64,000 bases of DNA from Pantoea nemavictus (GTDB lineage: Bacteria > Pseudomonadota > Gammaproteobacteria > Enterobacterales > Enterobacteriaceae). The DNA is taken from NCBI RefSeq assembly GCF_037479095.1, contig NZ_JBBGZW010000001.1:2666001-2730000 (forward strand), written 5' to 3'. Below the pieces are notes generated by a model, which saw nothing but the letters and a program-made list of their open reading frames with translations, was not told where the DNA came from and did no database searches. The position numbers and the translations under genes were made by a program. Shown one piece after another: positions 42,153 to 52,077 of this stretch; position 1 is the first letter of the stretch, and the number at the start of each line of letters is the position of its first letter.

Positions 42153-43096
42153 TGAGTCGTCCTCGTCGTCGCGGTCGCGACGTCCACGGTGTGTTTCTGC
42201 TGGATAAGCATCAAGGCGCATCCTCCAATGATGTGCTGCAGAAAGTAAAACGTCTGTTCAATGCGAATAAAGCGGGCCACACCGGCGCACTCGATCCGCT
42301 GGCAACCGGCATGCTGCCGGTGTGCCTCGGCGAAGCCACTAAGTTTTCGCAATATCTGCTGGATTCTGACAAACGTTATCGCGTGATAGCTCGTCTTGGT
42401 GAACGCACCGATACGTCAGATGCCGATGGCAATATTGTTGAAACGCGTGAGATTACTTTCAATCAGGCTGAGCTGGATGCGGCGCTGGAGTACTTTCGTG
42501 GTGACACCATGCAGGTGCCGACCATGTTCTCCGCGCTGAAGTATCAGGGGCGTAAGCTGTATGAGTACGCGCGTGAAGGCATTACCGTGCCGCGAGAAGC
42601 GCGTCCGATTAAAGTGTTCGAACTGCAGTTTATTCGCTGGGAAGGGGATGAGCTGGAGCTAGAGATTCACGTATCCAAAGGCACTTACATTCGCACTATC
42701 ATCGACGATCTCGGTGAGCGGTTGGGCTGTGGCGCGCACGTTATCATGCTGCGTCGTCTGCAGGTGGCACGTTATCCAATCGAAAAAATGGTGACGCTGG
42801 AGCAGCTTCAGGAAGTGGCGGCCACCGTCAATATGGCGGAAGCACCGGATTACAGCGCGCTTGATGCGTTATTGTTACCGATGGATAGCCCGGCAGAAGA
42901 GTTCCCTATCGTGAATTTACTGCCTGCCGTGGCGGCTTATTTCAAACAAGGTATGCCAGTTCAGGTGGCTGATGCGCCGGAACAGGGATTGGTGCGTGTG
43001 ACCGAAGGTGATGAGCACAAATTCATTGGTATGGCCGAAATCGCTGATGACGGGCGCGTGGCGCCGCGTCGTCTGGTGGTAGAATTTCCTGCATAA
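42152..43096 (+). CDS. truB: TruB, tRNA pseudouridine-55 synthase
   Basis: Makes pseudouridine 55 in the T loop of nearly all tRNAs. The 314-residue protein, the E. coli length, has the motif [14 protein letters not shown] and the catalytic aspartate in [15 protein letters not shown] (Asp48), followed by the C-terminal PUA domain. It overlaps rbfA by one base and is followed by the rpsO promoter. Confidence 0.97.
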   Translation: MSRPRRRGRDVHGVFLLDKHQGASSNDVLQKVKRLFNANKAGHTGALDPLATGMLPVCLGEATKFSQYLLDSDKRYRVIARLGERTDTSDADGNIVETREITFNQAELDAALEYFRGDTMQVPTMFSALKYQGRKLYEYAREGITVPREARPIKVFELQFIRWEGDELELEIHVSKGTYIRTIIDDLGERLGCGAHVIMLRRLQVARYPIEKMVTLEQLQEVAATVNMAEAPDYSALDALLLPMDSPAEEFPIVNLLPAVAAYFKQGMPVQVADAPEQGLVRVTEGDEHKFIGMAEIADDGRVAPRRLVVEFPA

Positions 43097-43128
43097 TCAA
43101 GCGACTCAAATCTGACGTAACGGCGCAT

Positions 43129-43157
43129 TTGCGTTGCTATCAGGCGAAGAGTAGAAT
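43129..43157 (+). promoter_or_regulatory. Probable rpsO promoter
   Basis: TTGCGT (43129-43134) and TAGAAT (43152-43157) with a 17-base spacer lie 72 bases before rpsO, at the place of the E. coli rpsO P1 promoter. Confidence 0.6.
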
Positions 43158-43229
43158 GGCGCGGCTTTAAAAGCGGGCTGCTGAATTAGAGATCGGCACC
43201 CATACATTCATTTATTACTGGAGTTTATT

Positions 43230-43499
43230 ATGTCTCTAAGCGTAGAAGCTAAAGCAGAGATCGTTGCTAAATACGGTCGTGGTACCAACGACAGCGGTTC
43301 AACTGAAGTTCAGGTTGCTCTGCTGACTGCTCAGATTAACCACCTGCAGGGTCACTTCTCTGAGCACAAGAAAGATCACCACAGCCGTCGCGGTCTGCTG
43401 CGCATGGTATCTCAGCGTCGTAAGCTGCTGGACTACCTGAAGCGTAAAGATGTTGCTCGCTACACCGGTCTGATCGAAAGCCTGGGTCTGCGTCGCTAA
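43230..43499 (+). CDS. rpsO: Ribosomal protein uS15
   Basis: Small-subunit protein of 89 residues, the E. coli length, that nucleates assembly of the 30S platform. The conserved segments [21 protein letters not shown] and [25 protein letters not shown] are present. The leader of about 65 nt may carry the S15 autoregulatory structure known in E. coli, but I did not resolve it here. Confidence 0.98.
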   Translation: MSLSVEAKAEIVAKYGRGTNDSGSTEVQVALLTAQINHLQGHFSEHKKDHHSRRGLLRMVSQRRKLLDYLKRKDVARYTGLIESLGLRR

Positions 43500-43581
43500 G
43501 TCTGAAGAATCTGATCAAGGGTGTAGCGCATGCACTATGCAAAAAAACGCATCTGACGATCAGATTTGTGCGAGTTTCGCG

Positions 43582-43610
43582 AAAAGGGGGCCTTTATGGC
43601 CCCTTTTTTC
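43582..43610 (+). terminator. Intrinsic terminator after rpsO
   Basis: GGGGCC-tttat-GGCCCC stem with flanking A and T runs. It lies between rpsO and pnp, where E. coli also has a partly read-through terminator. Confidence 0.85.
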
Positions 43611-43681
43611 GAGCAATCCGCAGCAATCCGGACCAAACTCATGTATTGTTGCAGAGAGTGATCTTTGATTGCAGAGGTTCG

Positions 43682-43735
43682 CGCGGCTAATGAGAGGCTT
43701 GACCGCATGGGTGGTTAAGATTGTCATTAGTCGCG
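43682..43735 (+). promoter_or_regulatory. pnp leader hairpin (RNase III/PNPase autoregulation site)
   Basis: A long stem with 12-base arms (43682-43693 and 43724-43735, one G-U pair) lies 75 bases before pnp. E. coli pnp mRNA carries a comparable leader stem cut by RNase III and then destabilised by PNPase itself. The function here is inferred from position and shape. Confidence 0.65.
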
Positions 43736-43809
43736 AGGATGCAACTGAAGATCGGTAATCCCCGGCGCGCCAGAATGGGCTGCGCCCCTCGAATTTAAGG
43801 ACTTAAATT

Positions 43810-45948
43810 TTGCTGAACCCGATCGTACGCAAATTCCAATATGGTCAGCATACCGTCACGCTGGAAACCGGTATGATGGCGCGCCAGGCCACCGCGGCAG
43901 TTATGGTGAGCATGGATGACACTGCTGTATTCGTGACTGTTGTTGGCCAGAAAAAAACTAAACCAGGTCAGGACTTCTTCCCGCTGACGGTTAACTATCA
44001 GGAGCGTACTTACGCTGCTGGTCGTATCCCGGGTAGCTTCTTCCGTCGTGAAGGCCGTCCAAGCGAAGGTGAAACCCTGATCTCACGTCTGATTGACCGT
44101 CCTGTACGTCCGCTGTTCCCGGAAGGCTTCATTAACGAAGTTCAGGTAATTGCGACCGTTGTGTCTGTTAACCCACAAGTTAACCCGGACATCGTTGCAA
44201 TGATCGGTGCATCTGCAGCGCTGGCTTTGTCTGGCCTGCCGTTCAATGGTCCAATTGGCGCAGCGCGCGTAGGTTATATCAATGACCAATACGTACTGAA
44301 CCCAACTGCAGATGAAATCAACGAATCTCGTCTGAACCTGGTGGTTGCCGGTACTCAGAACGCGGTGCTGATGGTTGAATCTGAAGCTGACATTCTGACC
44401 GAAGAGCAGATGCTGGGCGCCGTAGTATTTGGCCACGAGCAGCAGCAGATCGTTATCGAAAACATCAATGCGCTGGTTGCCGAAGCGGGTAAACCACGCT
44501 GGGATTGGCAGCCACTGCCAACTAACGATGCACTGATTGCACGCGTTACTGCCCTGGCGGAAGCGGGCATCAGCGATGCGTATCGCATCACTGATAAGCA
44601 AGAGCGTTACACGCAGGTTGGCGCCGTTAAAGATGCCACTATCGCCGCTCTGCAGGCTGAAGATGAAACTTTGGATGCTGGCGATATCGCTGACATCGTG
44701 CATGACCTCGAGAAGAGCGTTGTTCGTAGCCGTATTATCCGTGGCGAACCGCGTATCGATGGTCGTGAAAAAGATATGATTCGTGGCCTCGACGTGCGCA
44801 CTGGCGTACTGCCACGCACGCACGGTTCTTCACTGTTCACCCGTGGTGAAACGCAGGCGCTGGTTACCGCGACCTTAGGTACCGCACGTGACGCGCAGAA
44901 CCTGGATGAGTTGATGGGCGAGCGTACCGATAGCTTCCTGTTCCACTACAACTTCCCTCCATACTGCGTGGGCGAAACCGGCATGGTTGGCTCTCCAAAG
45001 CGTCGTGAGATTGGTCATGGTCGTTTGGCTAAGCGTGGCGTGTTGGCAGTGATGCCTAAGCAAGCTGATTTCCCATACACCGTGCGTGTGGTGTCAGAAA
45101 TTACCGAATCTAACGGTTCTTCTTCAATGGCTTCCGTATGTGGTGCTTCTCTGGCACTGATGGATGCAGGCGTACCGATCAAAGCAGCCGTTGCCGGTAT
45201 TGCGATGGGTCTGGTTAAAGAAGCGGACAATTTTGTTGTTCTGTCAGACATTCTGGGTGACGAAGATCACCTCGGCGACATGGACTTCAAAGTTGCAGGT
45301 AGCCGCGACGGTATCACTGCACTGCAGATGGATATCAAAATCGAAGGTATCACCCGTGAAATCATGCAGGTTGCCCTGAATCAAGCTAAGGGTGCACGTC
45401 TGCATATCCTGAGCGTGATGGAACAGGCAATCAGCACGCCGCGTCAGGAAATCTCTGAATTCGCGCCGCGTATTTACACCATCAAAATCAGTTCAGACAA
45501 GATCAAAGATGTCATCGGTAAAGGCGGCTCGGTAATCCGTGCGCTGACCGAAGAAACCGGCACCACCATCGAAATCGAAGATGATGGCACCGTGAAGATC
45601 GCTGCAACTGATAGCCTGAAAGCTAAAGAAGCCATTCGTCGCATCGAAGAGATTACTGCTGAGATCGAAGTGGGCCGCGTTTACTCAGGCAAAGTGACAC
45701 GTATCGTTGATTTTGGTGCCTTCGTGGCAATCGGCGGCGGTAAAGAAGGTTTGGTTCACATCTCTCAGATTGCTGACAAGCGTGTAGAGAAAGTGACCGA
45801 CTATCTGCAGATGGGCCAGGAAGTTCCAGTTAAAGTGATGGAAGTGGACCGTCAGGGCCGTGTACGCCTGAGCATCAAAGAAGCGACAGAGCAGAAACCA
45901 GCGGAAGAAGTTGCTACCGCTGCAACTGATGCATCTGACGCCGAGTAA
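43810..45948 (+). CDS. pnp: PNPase, polynucleotide phosphorylase
   Basis: 3'-to-5' phosphorolytic exoribonuclease and degradosome member. It starts at TTG ([13 protein letters not shown]), as in E. coli, and has 712 residues. Domains: first RNase PH (about 1-145), alpha-helical linker, second RNase PH with the catalytic region [19 protein letters not shown] (about 480-500), KH ([20 protein letters not shown], about 560) and S1 ([32 protein letters not shown]). The C-terminal tail is short and Ala-rich. Confidence 0.98.
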   Translation: MLNPIVRKFQYGQHTVTLETGMMARQATAAVMVSMDDTAVFVTVVGQKKTKPGQDFFPLTVNYQERTYAAGRIPGSFFRREGRPSEGETLISRLIDRPVRPLFPEGFINEVQVIATVVSVNPQVNPDIVAMIGASAALALSGLPFNGPIGAARVGYINDQYVLNPTADEINESRLNLVVAGTQNAVLMVESEADILTEEQMLGAVVFGHEQQQIVIENINALVAEAGKPRWDWQPLPTNDALIARVTALAEAGISDAYRITDKQERYTQVGAVKDATIAALQAEDETLDAGDIADIVHDLEKSVVRSRIIRGEPRIDGREKDMIRGLDVRTGVLPRTHGSSLFTRGETQALVTATLGTARDAQNLDELMGERTDSFLFHYNFPPYCVGETGMVGSPKRREIGHGRLAKRGVLAVMPKQADFPYTVRVVSEITESNGSSSMASVCGASLALMDAGVPIKAAVAGIAMGLVKEADNFVVLSDILGDEDHLGDMDFKVAGSRDGITALQMDIKIEGITREIMQVALNQAKGARLHILSVMEQAISTPRQEISEFAPRIYTIKISSDKIKDVIGKGGSVIRALTEETGTTIEIEDDGTVKIAATDSLKAKEAIRRIEEITAEIEVGRVYSGKVTRIVDFGAFVAIGGGKEGLVHISQIADKRVEKVTDYLQMGQEVPVKVMEVDRQGRVRLSIKEATEQKPAEEVATAATDASDAE

Positions 45949-45963
45949 GCGTTTACCGATTGG

Positions 45964-45988
45964 CCTCTCCCTGCTCTGTGGGGAGAGG
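45964..45988 (+). terminator. Hairpin between pnp and nlpI
   Basis: CCTCTCCC and GGGGAGAGG arms form a stable stem, but no T-run follows (TATTTAG). It is a processing or stabilising hairpin or a weak terminator. Confidence 0.45.
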
Positions 45989-46077
45989 TATTTAGATCAT
46001 CGCGAGGGCGGGAATCCTTGTGCACAGCAGGAGGATGACAGGATGGTTGTCCCAATGTTTGTATTCGGGAGTGGGAA

Positions 46078-46962
46078 ATGAAGCCTTTTTTGCGCTGGTG
46101 TTTTGTTGCGACAGCTATCACGCTGGCAGGATGCAGCAACTCCAATTGGCGTAAGAACGAAGTTCTGGCTGTACCTTTGCAGCCCACACTGCAGCAAGAG
46201 GTGATCCTGGCACGCATGGAACAAATTCTTGCCAGTCGTGCCCTGACCGATGATGAACGCGCACAGCTATTATATGAGCGCGGAGTGTTGTATGATAGTT
46301 TGGGTCTGAGGGCATTAGCGCGGAACGATTTTTCGCAAGCGCTGTCTATAAGACCAGATATGCCTGAGGTATTTAATTATCTCGGTATATACTTAACGCA
46401 GGCAGGCAACTTTGATGCTGCCTATGAAGCGTTTGATTCTGTACTTGAGCTTGATCCAACTTACAACTATGCGCATTTAAACCGTGGTATCGCCCTCTAT
46501 TACGGCGGTCGATACAAGTTAGCGCAAGATGATCTGCTGGCGTTTTATCAAGACGATCCTAACGATCCTTTCCGCAGCCTTTGGCTCTATCTCGTTGAAA
46601 GCGAAATGGATGCCGACAAGGCAAAAGTTACGCTGAGACAGCGTCATGACAAAGCGGTCCGGGACCAATGGGGATGGAATATTGTCGAGTTCTACCTTGG
46701 CGACATCAGTGAAAAAACATTGATGGAACGTCTCAAGGCGGACGCAACGGATAACACCTCGCTCGCTGAACATCTCAGTGAAACCAACTTCTATTTAGGT
46801 AAGTACTACCTAAGTCTGGGGGAGAAGGACGACGCGAAAGCGTTGTTCAAACTGGCGGTGGCCAACAACGTAAACAACTTTGTTGAACACCGATACGCAT
46901 TGTTGGAACTGGCGCAACTCGGCCAGACACAAGACGATTTATCAGAATCTGACCAGCAATAG
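46078..46962 (+). CDS. nlpI: NlpI, TPR outer-membrane lipoprotein
   Basis: Lipoprotein of 294 residues, the E. coli length, that scaffolds peptidoglycan hydrolases and presents MepS to the Prc protease. A lipoprotein signal is visible with lipobox LAGC (Cys19) followed by SNSN. Tetratricopeptide repeats occupy about residues 60-165 ([63 protein letters not shown]), with a more divergent helical C-terminal half. Confidence 0.97.
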   Translation: MKPFLRWCFVATAITLAGCSNSNWRKNEVLAVPLQPTLQQEVILARMEQILASRALTDDERAQLLYERGVLYDSLGLRALARNDFSQALSIRPDMPEVFNYLGIYLTQAGNFDAAYEAFDSVLELDPTYNYAHLNRGIALYYGGRYKLAQDDLLAFYQDDPNDPFRSLWLYLVESEMDADKAKVTLRQRHDKAVRDQWGWNIVEFYLGDISEKTLMERLKADATDNTSLAEHLSETNFYLGKYYLSLGEKDDAKALFKLAVANNVNNFVEHRYALLELAQLGQTQDDLSESDQQ

Positions 46963-47066
46963 CTGACGAACTTTTATTGCCTGAATACCTGTAAAGTCAT
47001 CATCTTCAGAGATGAGGGCTTTTCTGTTCGTCAAAACTTCTAATTTGAGCCGGTTCACACTTTTTG

Positions 47067-47123
47067 ATGAAAATGACTGAAAGTTTTCACGACGAGTTAT
47101 GTAGACTGGCCGCCGCAATCTAA
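47067..47123 (+). CDS. yrbN: YrbN-like small protein, shortened
   Basis: An 18-codon ORF encoding [18 protein letters not shown], ending 16 bases before deaD. Its sequence closely follows the E. coli small protein YrbN, which lies in the same place and runs further into the deaD start. Here a TAA stands where E. coli, as I recall its sequence, has an Asn codon; the same frame after the stop still reads EARVLHD before a TGA. It may be a translated leader peptide affecting deaD. Function is unknown in either species. Confidence 0.6.
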   Translation: MKMTESFHDELCRLAAAI

Positions 47124-47139
47124 GAGGCACGTGTACTAC

Positions 47140-49029
47140 ATGACTGATATTCAAACCACTTTTGCTGACCTTGGCCTGAACGCCGACATCCTCGAATCAC
47201 TGAACGGTATGGGCTACGTTAAGCCTTCTCCAATCCAGGCTGAGTGTATTCCTCACCTGCTGGCTGGCCGTGATGTGTTGGGTATGGCGCAGACCGGTAG
47301 TGGTAAAACCGCGGCATTCTCGTTGCCGCTGCTAAACAACATTGATCCTACTGTTAAAGCACCGCAAATTTTGGTGCTGGCACCTACCCGTGAATTAGCG
47401 GTGCAGGTTGCTGAAGCCGTCACAGAATTCTCTAAACACATGCGTGGCATTAACGTTGTAGCCCTGTACGGCGGCCAACGTTATGACGTGCAGCTGCGCG
47501 CACTGCGTCAGGGACCACAAGTCGTTGTGGGTACGCCTGGTCGTCTGCTGGATCACCTGAAACGCGGCACGTTAGATCTTTCTAACCTGCGCGGTCTGGT
47601 ACTGGACGAAGCTGATGAAATGCTGCGTATGGGCTTCATCGAAGACGTTGAAACCATCATGGCGCAGATTCCAGACGGTCATCAGACCGCGCTGTTCTCA
47701 GCCACCATGCCAGAAGCGATTCGTCGTATTACTAAACGCTTCATGAAAGATCCGCAGGAAGTGCGCATCCAGTCAAGCCTGACTACGCGTCCAGACATTT
47801 CTCAGTCTTACTGGACCGCTTACGGCCGTAAAACTGATGCGCTGGTTCGCTTCCTGGAAGCTGAAGATTTCGATGCAGCTATTATTTTCGTGCGTACCAA
47901 AAATGCCACGCTGGAAGTGGCCGAAGCGCTGGAGCGTAGCGGTTATAACAGTGCAGCATTGAACGGTGACATGAACCAGGCACTGCGTGAGCAGACGCTG
48001 GAGCGCTTGAAAGATGGTCGTCTCGACATCCTGATCGCTACCGACGTTGCCGCACGTGGCCTGGACGTTGAGCGTATCAGCCTGGTTGTAAACTTTGATA
48101 TCCCAATGGATGCAGAGTCTTACGTTCACCGTATCGGTCGTACTGGCCGTGCAGGTCGTGCAGGTCGCGCATTGCTGTTCGTTGAGAACCGCGAGCGTCG
48201 TCTGCTGCGCAATATTGAACGTACTATGAAGCTGACCATTCCAGAAGTTGAGCTGCCTAATGCAGAACTGCTGGGTGAGCGTCGTCTGGCCAAGTTCGCG
48301 GCTAAAGTACAGCAGCAGCTGGAAAGCAGCGATCTGGACCAATATCGCGCACTGCTGAGCAAAATGCAGCCGGGCGAAGATCTGGATATCGAAACTCTGG
48401 CCGCAGCACTGCTGAAAATGGCTCAGGGCGAACGTCCACTGATTCTGCCACCAGAAGCACCGCGTCCAGCGCGTCGTGAATTCAGCGATCGTCCTGAGCG
48501 TAGTGAACGTCGTGATTCACGTGATTCTCGCGGCCCACGCGAAAGCCGTGACAGCCGTGATGGCGATCGCCCACGTCGTGAACGTCGTGATGTTGGTGAA
48601 ATGCAGCTGTACCGCATTGAAGTTGGCCGTGATGATGGTGTTGAAGTTCGTCACATCGTTGGCGCGATCGCTAACGAAGGCGATATCAGCAGCCGCTATA
48701 TCGGTAACATCAAGCTGTTTGGCACGCACTCAACTATCGAGCTGCCGAAAGGCATGCCGGGCGAAGTTCTGCAGCACTTCACTCGCACGCGTATTCTGAA
48801 TAAACCGATGAATATGCAGTTGATGGGTGATGCACCAGTGCATGAGCGTAGCGAACGCCGTGGTAGCGGTGCTCCGCGTGATGGCGCACCACGTGGCGAA
48901 GGCGCTCCACGTCGCTTCTCCGAACGTCGTGAAGGTGGCCGCGAAGGCGGACGCTTCAGCCGTGAAGGTGGTCGTGGCCCACGTCGTGAAGAGGGTGCAG
49001 CTGCTGCACCACGTCGTCGTGACGCATAA
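47140..49029 (+). CDS. deaD: DeaD (CsdA), cold-shock DEAD-box RNA helicase
   Basis: ATP-dependent RNA helicase for 50S biogenesis and mRNA decay in the cold. From the ATG ([13 protein letters not shown]) it has 629 residues, the E. coli length; a GTG three codons earlier is possible. Helicase motifs: Q motif [44 protein letters not shown] and [13 protein letters not shown]-terminal RNA-binding domain ([21 protein letters not shown]) lies between basic low-complexity Arg/Asp/Gly tails that differ most from E. coli. Confidence 0.98.
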   Translation: MTDIQTTFADLGLNADILESLNGMGYVKPSPIQAECIPHLLAGRDVLGMAQTGSGKTAAFSLPLLNNIDPTVKAPQILVLAPTRELAVQVAEAVTEFSKHMRGINVVALYGGQRYDVQLRALRQGPQVVVGTPGRLLDHLKRGTLDLSNLRGLVLDEADEMLRMGFIEDVETIMAQIPDGHQTALFSATMPEAIRRITKRFMKDPQEVRIQSSLTTRPDISQSYWTAYGRKTDALVRFLEAEDFDAAIIFVRTKNATLEVAEALERSGYNSAALNGDMNQALREQTLERLKDGRLDILIATDVAARGLDVERISLVVNFDIPMDAESYVHRIGRTGRAGRAGRALLFVENRERRLLRNIERTMKLTIPEVELPNAELLGERRLAKFAAKVQQQLESSDLDQYRALLSKMQPGEDLDIETLAAALLKMAQGERPLILPPEAPRPARREFSDRPERSERRDSRDSRGPRESRDSRDGDRPRRERRDVGEMQLYRIEVGRDDGVEVRHIVGAIANEGDISSRYIGNIKLFGTHSTIELPKGMPGEVLQHFTRTRILNKPMNMQLMGDAPVHERSERRGSGAPRDGAPRGEGAPRRFSERREGGREGGRFSREGGRGPRREEGAAAAPRRRDA

Positions 49030-49050
49030 GCGATAAACGCTAAAGAGTAA

Positions 49051-49078
49051 AAAGGGACGCTGATGCGTCCCTTTTTTT
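49051..49078. terminator. Intrinsic terminator after deaD
   Basis: AAAGGGACGC-tgat-GCGTCCCTTT stem followed by T residues, between deaD and the convergent SDR gene. Confidence 0.85.
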
Positions 49079-49098
49079 ATGCTGGTGGAAACTAAATT

Positions 49099-49845
49099 TT
49101 ACACGCCACCGGCAATCAGCACGCGCTCGCCGCTAACGTAAGCTGACTCTTCTGAAGCCAGGAACAGCGCCACCTGCGCCACATCTTCTGGCAGGCCAAA
49201 GCGTCCTAATGGCGTTGCCGCAATCAGCTGTGCTTTTAATTCCGGATGCATCTTCTTCGCTGCCAGCAAGCCTTCGGTCAAAATGATGCCAGGCGCTAAC
49301 GCATTGACGCGAATATTACGCGGCCCCAATTCCCGTGCGAGACCCTGGGTCAGCGTGTCAATTGCGCCTTTAGTTGCCGCCCAAAGCACCGAACCGGGCG
49401 TGCTGCGTTGGCTGTTAAGGGCGCTGAGGTTAATGATGGAACCGCCACGAGCCGGGAAATGTTTTGCCGCCAGCTGACAAACCAGCAAAGTGCCAAGCAG
49501 ATTCACATTCAGCTGCTGTTGCATCTCGCTGATGCTGAGATCGCTGAAGTCGCCGTGGTGAAAAATACCGGCATTGTTCACCACAATGTCGGGTGCGCCA
49601 AACTGCTCAATGCTGCTAGCGAACAGGCGCTGCACATCGGCCTCGCGCGAGATATCTGCCTGTACAGCGATGGCGTCACTACCCAGCGCCTGAATGTCAG
49701 TGACCACATCCGCGGCGCCCACTTCATCCTGAAGATAGTTGACCACCACACGAGCACCGGCCGCCGCGAAAGTCATGGCGATGGCAGCACCAATGCCTTT
49801 CGAAGCGCCCGTCACCAGCGCAATTTTGCCTTCAAGTGTTTTCAT
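49099..49845 (-). CDS. SDR-family oxidoreductase with substituted active site
   Basis: A 248-residue protein with the classical short-chain dehydrogenase fold: cofactor motif TGASKGIG (about 12-19), NNAG (90-93), the Asn of NVNLLG, and the substrate-side NALAPGIILTEG. Starting at MKTLEGK, it has GGTGGAGAG upstream. The active site is unusual: where the family has Ser and Tyr, this protein has Ala142 and Trp155 (VLWAATKG), while Lys159 is kept; the codons were checked (GCC and TGG). It may bind a cofactor without normal catalysis. It is divergent from an AraC-type regulator that probably controls it. The substrate is unknown. Confidence 0.88.
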   Translation of the reverse strand: MKTLEGKIALVTGASKGIGAAIAMTFAAAGARVVVNYLQDEVGAADVVTDIQALGSDAIAVQADISREADVQRLFASSIEQFGAPDIVVNNAGIFHHGDFSDLSISEMQQQLNVNLLGTLLVCQLAAKHFPARGGSIINLSALNSQRSTPGSVLWAATKGAIDTLTQGLARELGPRNIRVNALAPGIILTEGLLAAKKMHPELKAQLIAATPLGRFGLPEDVAQVALFLASEESAYVSGERVLIAGGV

Positions 49846-49912
49846 CGTGTCTCTCCACCTGAGATTTCGGGGAAGATAAAGCATGCGCTGCCCGTACAAT
49901 TTGGTGGTAGCG

Positions 49913-49944
49913 CAATCCTGCAAGCTTTTTGCACAATCCTGCAA
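49913..49944. promoter_or_regulatory. Phased direct repeats between SDR and araC-type genes
   Basis: CAATCCTGCAA occurs at 49913-49923 and again at 49934-49944, a spacing of exactly 21 bases or two helical turns. This is the usual layout of AraC-family operators. The neighbouring regulator is the likely binder; this is inference. Confidence 0.5.
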
Positions 49945-50028
49945 ATCTGCTGTGCAAGGACTAGGCGTAATTCCTGCGACAAGCGAGAATATCAGCTTAG
50001 TGATTTCTTATCGCGGAGCGCATATCGC

Positions 50029-50946
50029 ATGATTCATCAGCAGCAATGGCAGCAGTTAGTGGCGATTATCGCCCGTCATGCGCCGGAAGATGGTCGCCAT
50101 AATAGCCCGATCGATTTTCTCTCATTTGGCCGCAGTTCCAAGCCCACCAGCTTGACGCACGTAGCGACCTGGGCCAGTTTCGCGCTGGTAGCGCAAGGAC
50201 AGAAAGCCCTGCGCATGGGCGATGATGTGATGCATTACGGACCGGGCGATTTGCTGCTGGTGACGCTCGATATGCCGGTGCAATCCTGCGTAGTAATGGC
50301 GACGCCAGAAAAACCGAATCTCGGCGTGGGCATCACCATCAACGAAACGCGTCTAATGCGTTACCTTGAGCATTTTCCACATCATCATGTTGGTAGCAGT
50401 GCCATCAGTGAACGCGGTATTGCCGTGCATAAAGTTGCGCCACCGTTGGTCGATGCGGTGATGCGTCTGGTTGAATTAGTGGATCAGCCACAGGATATAG
50501 CCGCACTGGCGCCGTTAATTGAGCAGGAAATTTTCTATCGTTTGCTGACCGGACCAGAAGGACCACGCATTCTCAACATGGCGCTGACGGAACGACCAGG
50601 CAACAAAGTGGCGCGCGCAGCACGTTGGCTACGTGAAAACTTTCATCAGCCACTAAAAATGGATCACCTGGCGAGCAGCGTAGGAATGAGCATTTCGTCG
50701 TTGCATCATCACTTCAAAGCGGTGACGGCGATGACGCCGATGCAGTATCAAAAGCAGCTGCGGCTGAATGAAGCGCGGCGCCTGATGTTAATTGAGAAGC
50801 TGGATGCCGGAACGGCGGGCTATCGGGTGGGGTATCAAAGTGCATCGCAGTTCAGTCGCGAATACAGCCGTTTTCACGGCCAGTCTCCGGCACGTGATGT
50901 GCGAACAATTGCGGTGGGTCAGGAGTGGTTAAACCCACCGCAATAA
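50029..50946 (+). CDS. AraC-family transcriptional regulator
   Basis: A 305-residue regulator with an N-terminal AraC_N cupin-like ligand domain (about 20-190; GDDVMHYGPGDLLLVTLDMPV) and a C-terminal double helix-turn-helix (LASSVGMSISSLHHHFKAVTAMTPMQYQKQLRLNEARRLM and AGYRVGYQSASQFSREYSRFHGQSP). The architecture resembles E. coli YqhC. The start at MIHQQQWQQL is chosen because the longer reading upstream is antisense to the SDR gene. The divergent SDR gene and the direct repeats between them suggest local control. The inducer is unknown. Confidence 0.88.
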   Translation: MIHQQQWQQLVAIIARHAPEDGRHNSPIDFLSFGRSSKPTSLTHVATWASFALVAQGQKALRMGDDVMHYGPGDLLLVTLDMPVQSCVVMATPEKPNLGVGITINETRLMRYLEHFPHHHVGSSAISERGIAVHKVAPPLVDAVMRLVELVDQPQDIAALAPLIEQEIFYRLLTGPEGPRILNMALTERPGNKVARAARWLRENFHQPLKMDHLASSVGMSISSLHHHFKAVTAMTPMQYQKQLRLNEARRLMLIEKLDAGTAGYRVGYQSASQFSREYSRFHGQSPARDVRTIAVGQEWLNPPQ

Positions 50947-50949
50947 CCG

Positions 50950-51960
50950 TTACAGCGAGCGCGCGGCTTCCATTGCCAGTGCGAAGGAGCGCAGACGTGC
51001 CTGTGAGTCGTAAATCTGGCCGTTAACCATGATCTCATCCGCCTGAGTTTCACGTACCAGCGCTGCCAGTCCGTTACGTACTTTTTCGCTGTCGCCGACA
51101 ATCGACATGCTCAGCGCTTGCTGCACGCCATATTGTTCAGACGGTGACCACAGATTATCCATGTTCTCCACCGGCGCGGGTAGCGGACCCGGCTTGCCAC
51201 GACGCAGATTGATAAACTGCTGCTGCATTGAGGTAAACAGGAAGCGCGCATCACGTTCGCTATCGGCCGCGACGACGTTAACGCACACCATCGCATACGG
51301 TTTCGCCAGACGCGCGGAAGGTTTGAATTTCTCACGATAGAGATGCAGTGCCTGGAACAGCAGGTCTGGCGCAAAGTGCGATGCAAACGCAAACGGCAAA
51401 CCAAGCTGAGCGGCTAGTTGTGCGCTATACAGGCTGGATCCCAGTAGCCACACCGGAATCTTCAGGCCTAAACCTGGCACCGGCTGAACGGGCGGATGTT
51501 CGCCTTCTTCGGCGTCAAACCAGCGAATCAGCTCAGAGACATCTTCCGGGAAACTATCTGCCTGGCCGCTGGAAAGATGACGACGCAACGCCAGCATGGT
51601 GCGTTGGTCCGAACCTGGCGCGCGGCCTAATCCCAGATCGATACGGCCAGGATAAAGCGATTCGAGGGTACCAAACTGTTCGGCGATCACCAGCGGCGCA
51701 TGGTTTGGCAACATGATGCCACCCGAACCAAGACGCAGGGTTTCGGTGTTTGCCGCTAGATAGCCAATCAGTACCGACGTGGCAGCGCTGGCAATGCCGG
51801 TCATATTGTGGTGTTCGGCCAGCCAATAGCGGTGGAAACCAAGCGCTTCAGACTGACGCGCCAGCGCCAGCGAGTTATGGAACGCGTCGCGCGCAGATGA
51901 ACCTTGTGGAATAGGGGCCAGATCCAACACGGACAGGCGAACAGTTTTTTTCTCAGACAT
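50950..51960 (-). CDS. yhbW: YhbW, luciferase-like flavin monooxygenase
   Basis: A 336-residue member of the bacterial luciferase-like family (E. coli YhbW 335). The fold is indicated by [77 protein letters not shown] and VWLLGSS. The ATG at 51960 has GGAG 5 bases upstream; a GTG two codons earlier is too close to it. The substrate is not known. It is convergent with the AraC regulator, 3 bases between the stop codons. Confidence 0.93.
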   Translation of the reverse strand: MSEKKTVRLSVLDLAPIPQGSSARDAFHNSLALARQSEALGFHRYWLAEHHNMTGIASAATSVLIGYLAANTETLRLGSGGIMLPNHAPLVIAEQFGTLESLYPGRIDLGLGRAPGSDQRTMLALRRHLSSGQADSFPEDVSELIRWFDAEEGEHPPVQPVPGLGLKIPVWLLGSSLYSAQLAAQLGLPFAFASHFAPDLLFQALHLYREKFKPSARLAKPYAMVCVNVVAADSERDARFLFTSMQQQFINLRRGKPGPLPAPVENMDNLWSPSEQYGVQQALSMSIVGDSEKVRNGLAALVRETQADEIMVNGQIYDSQARLRSFALAMEAARSL

Positions 51961-52077
51961 TGGCACTCCAAATAAGGATGGCGCAGGTGTTTAATCGGAC
52001 CTGCGTCTGTGAGTATTACTCATCGTTACCTATATTAAAACTGCTAATAACAGCTGGAATATAGCCGGAATGTGCCT

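Noticed and set aside
44083..44823. 246-codon open frame antisense to pnp
   Set aside because: It lies wholly inside a conserved gene, with no ribosome site or family resemblance.
48476..49025. CGTGAA/CGTCGT-rich stretch as a repeat array or CRISPR
   Set aside because: It codes for the Arg/Glu/Gly-rich tail of DeaD in frame; there are no regular spacers.
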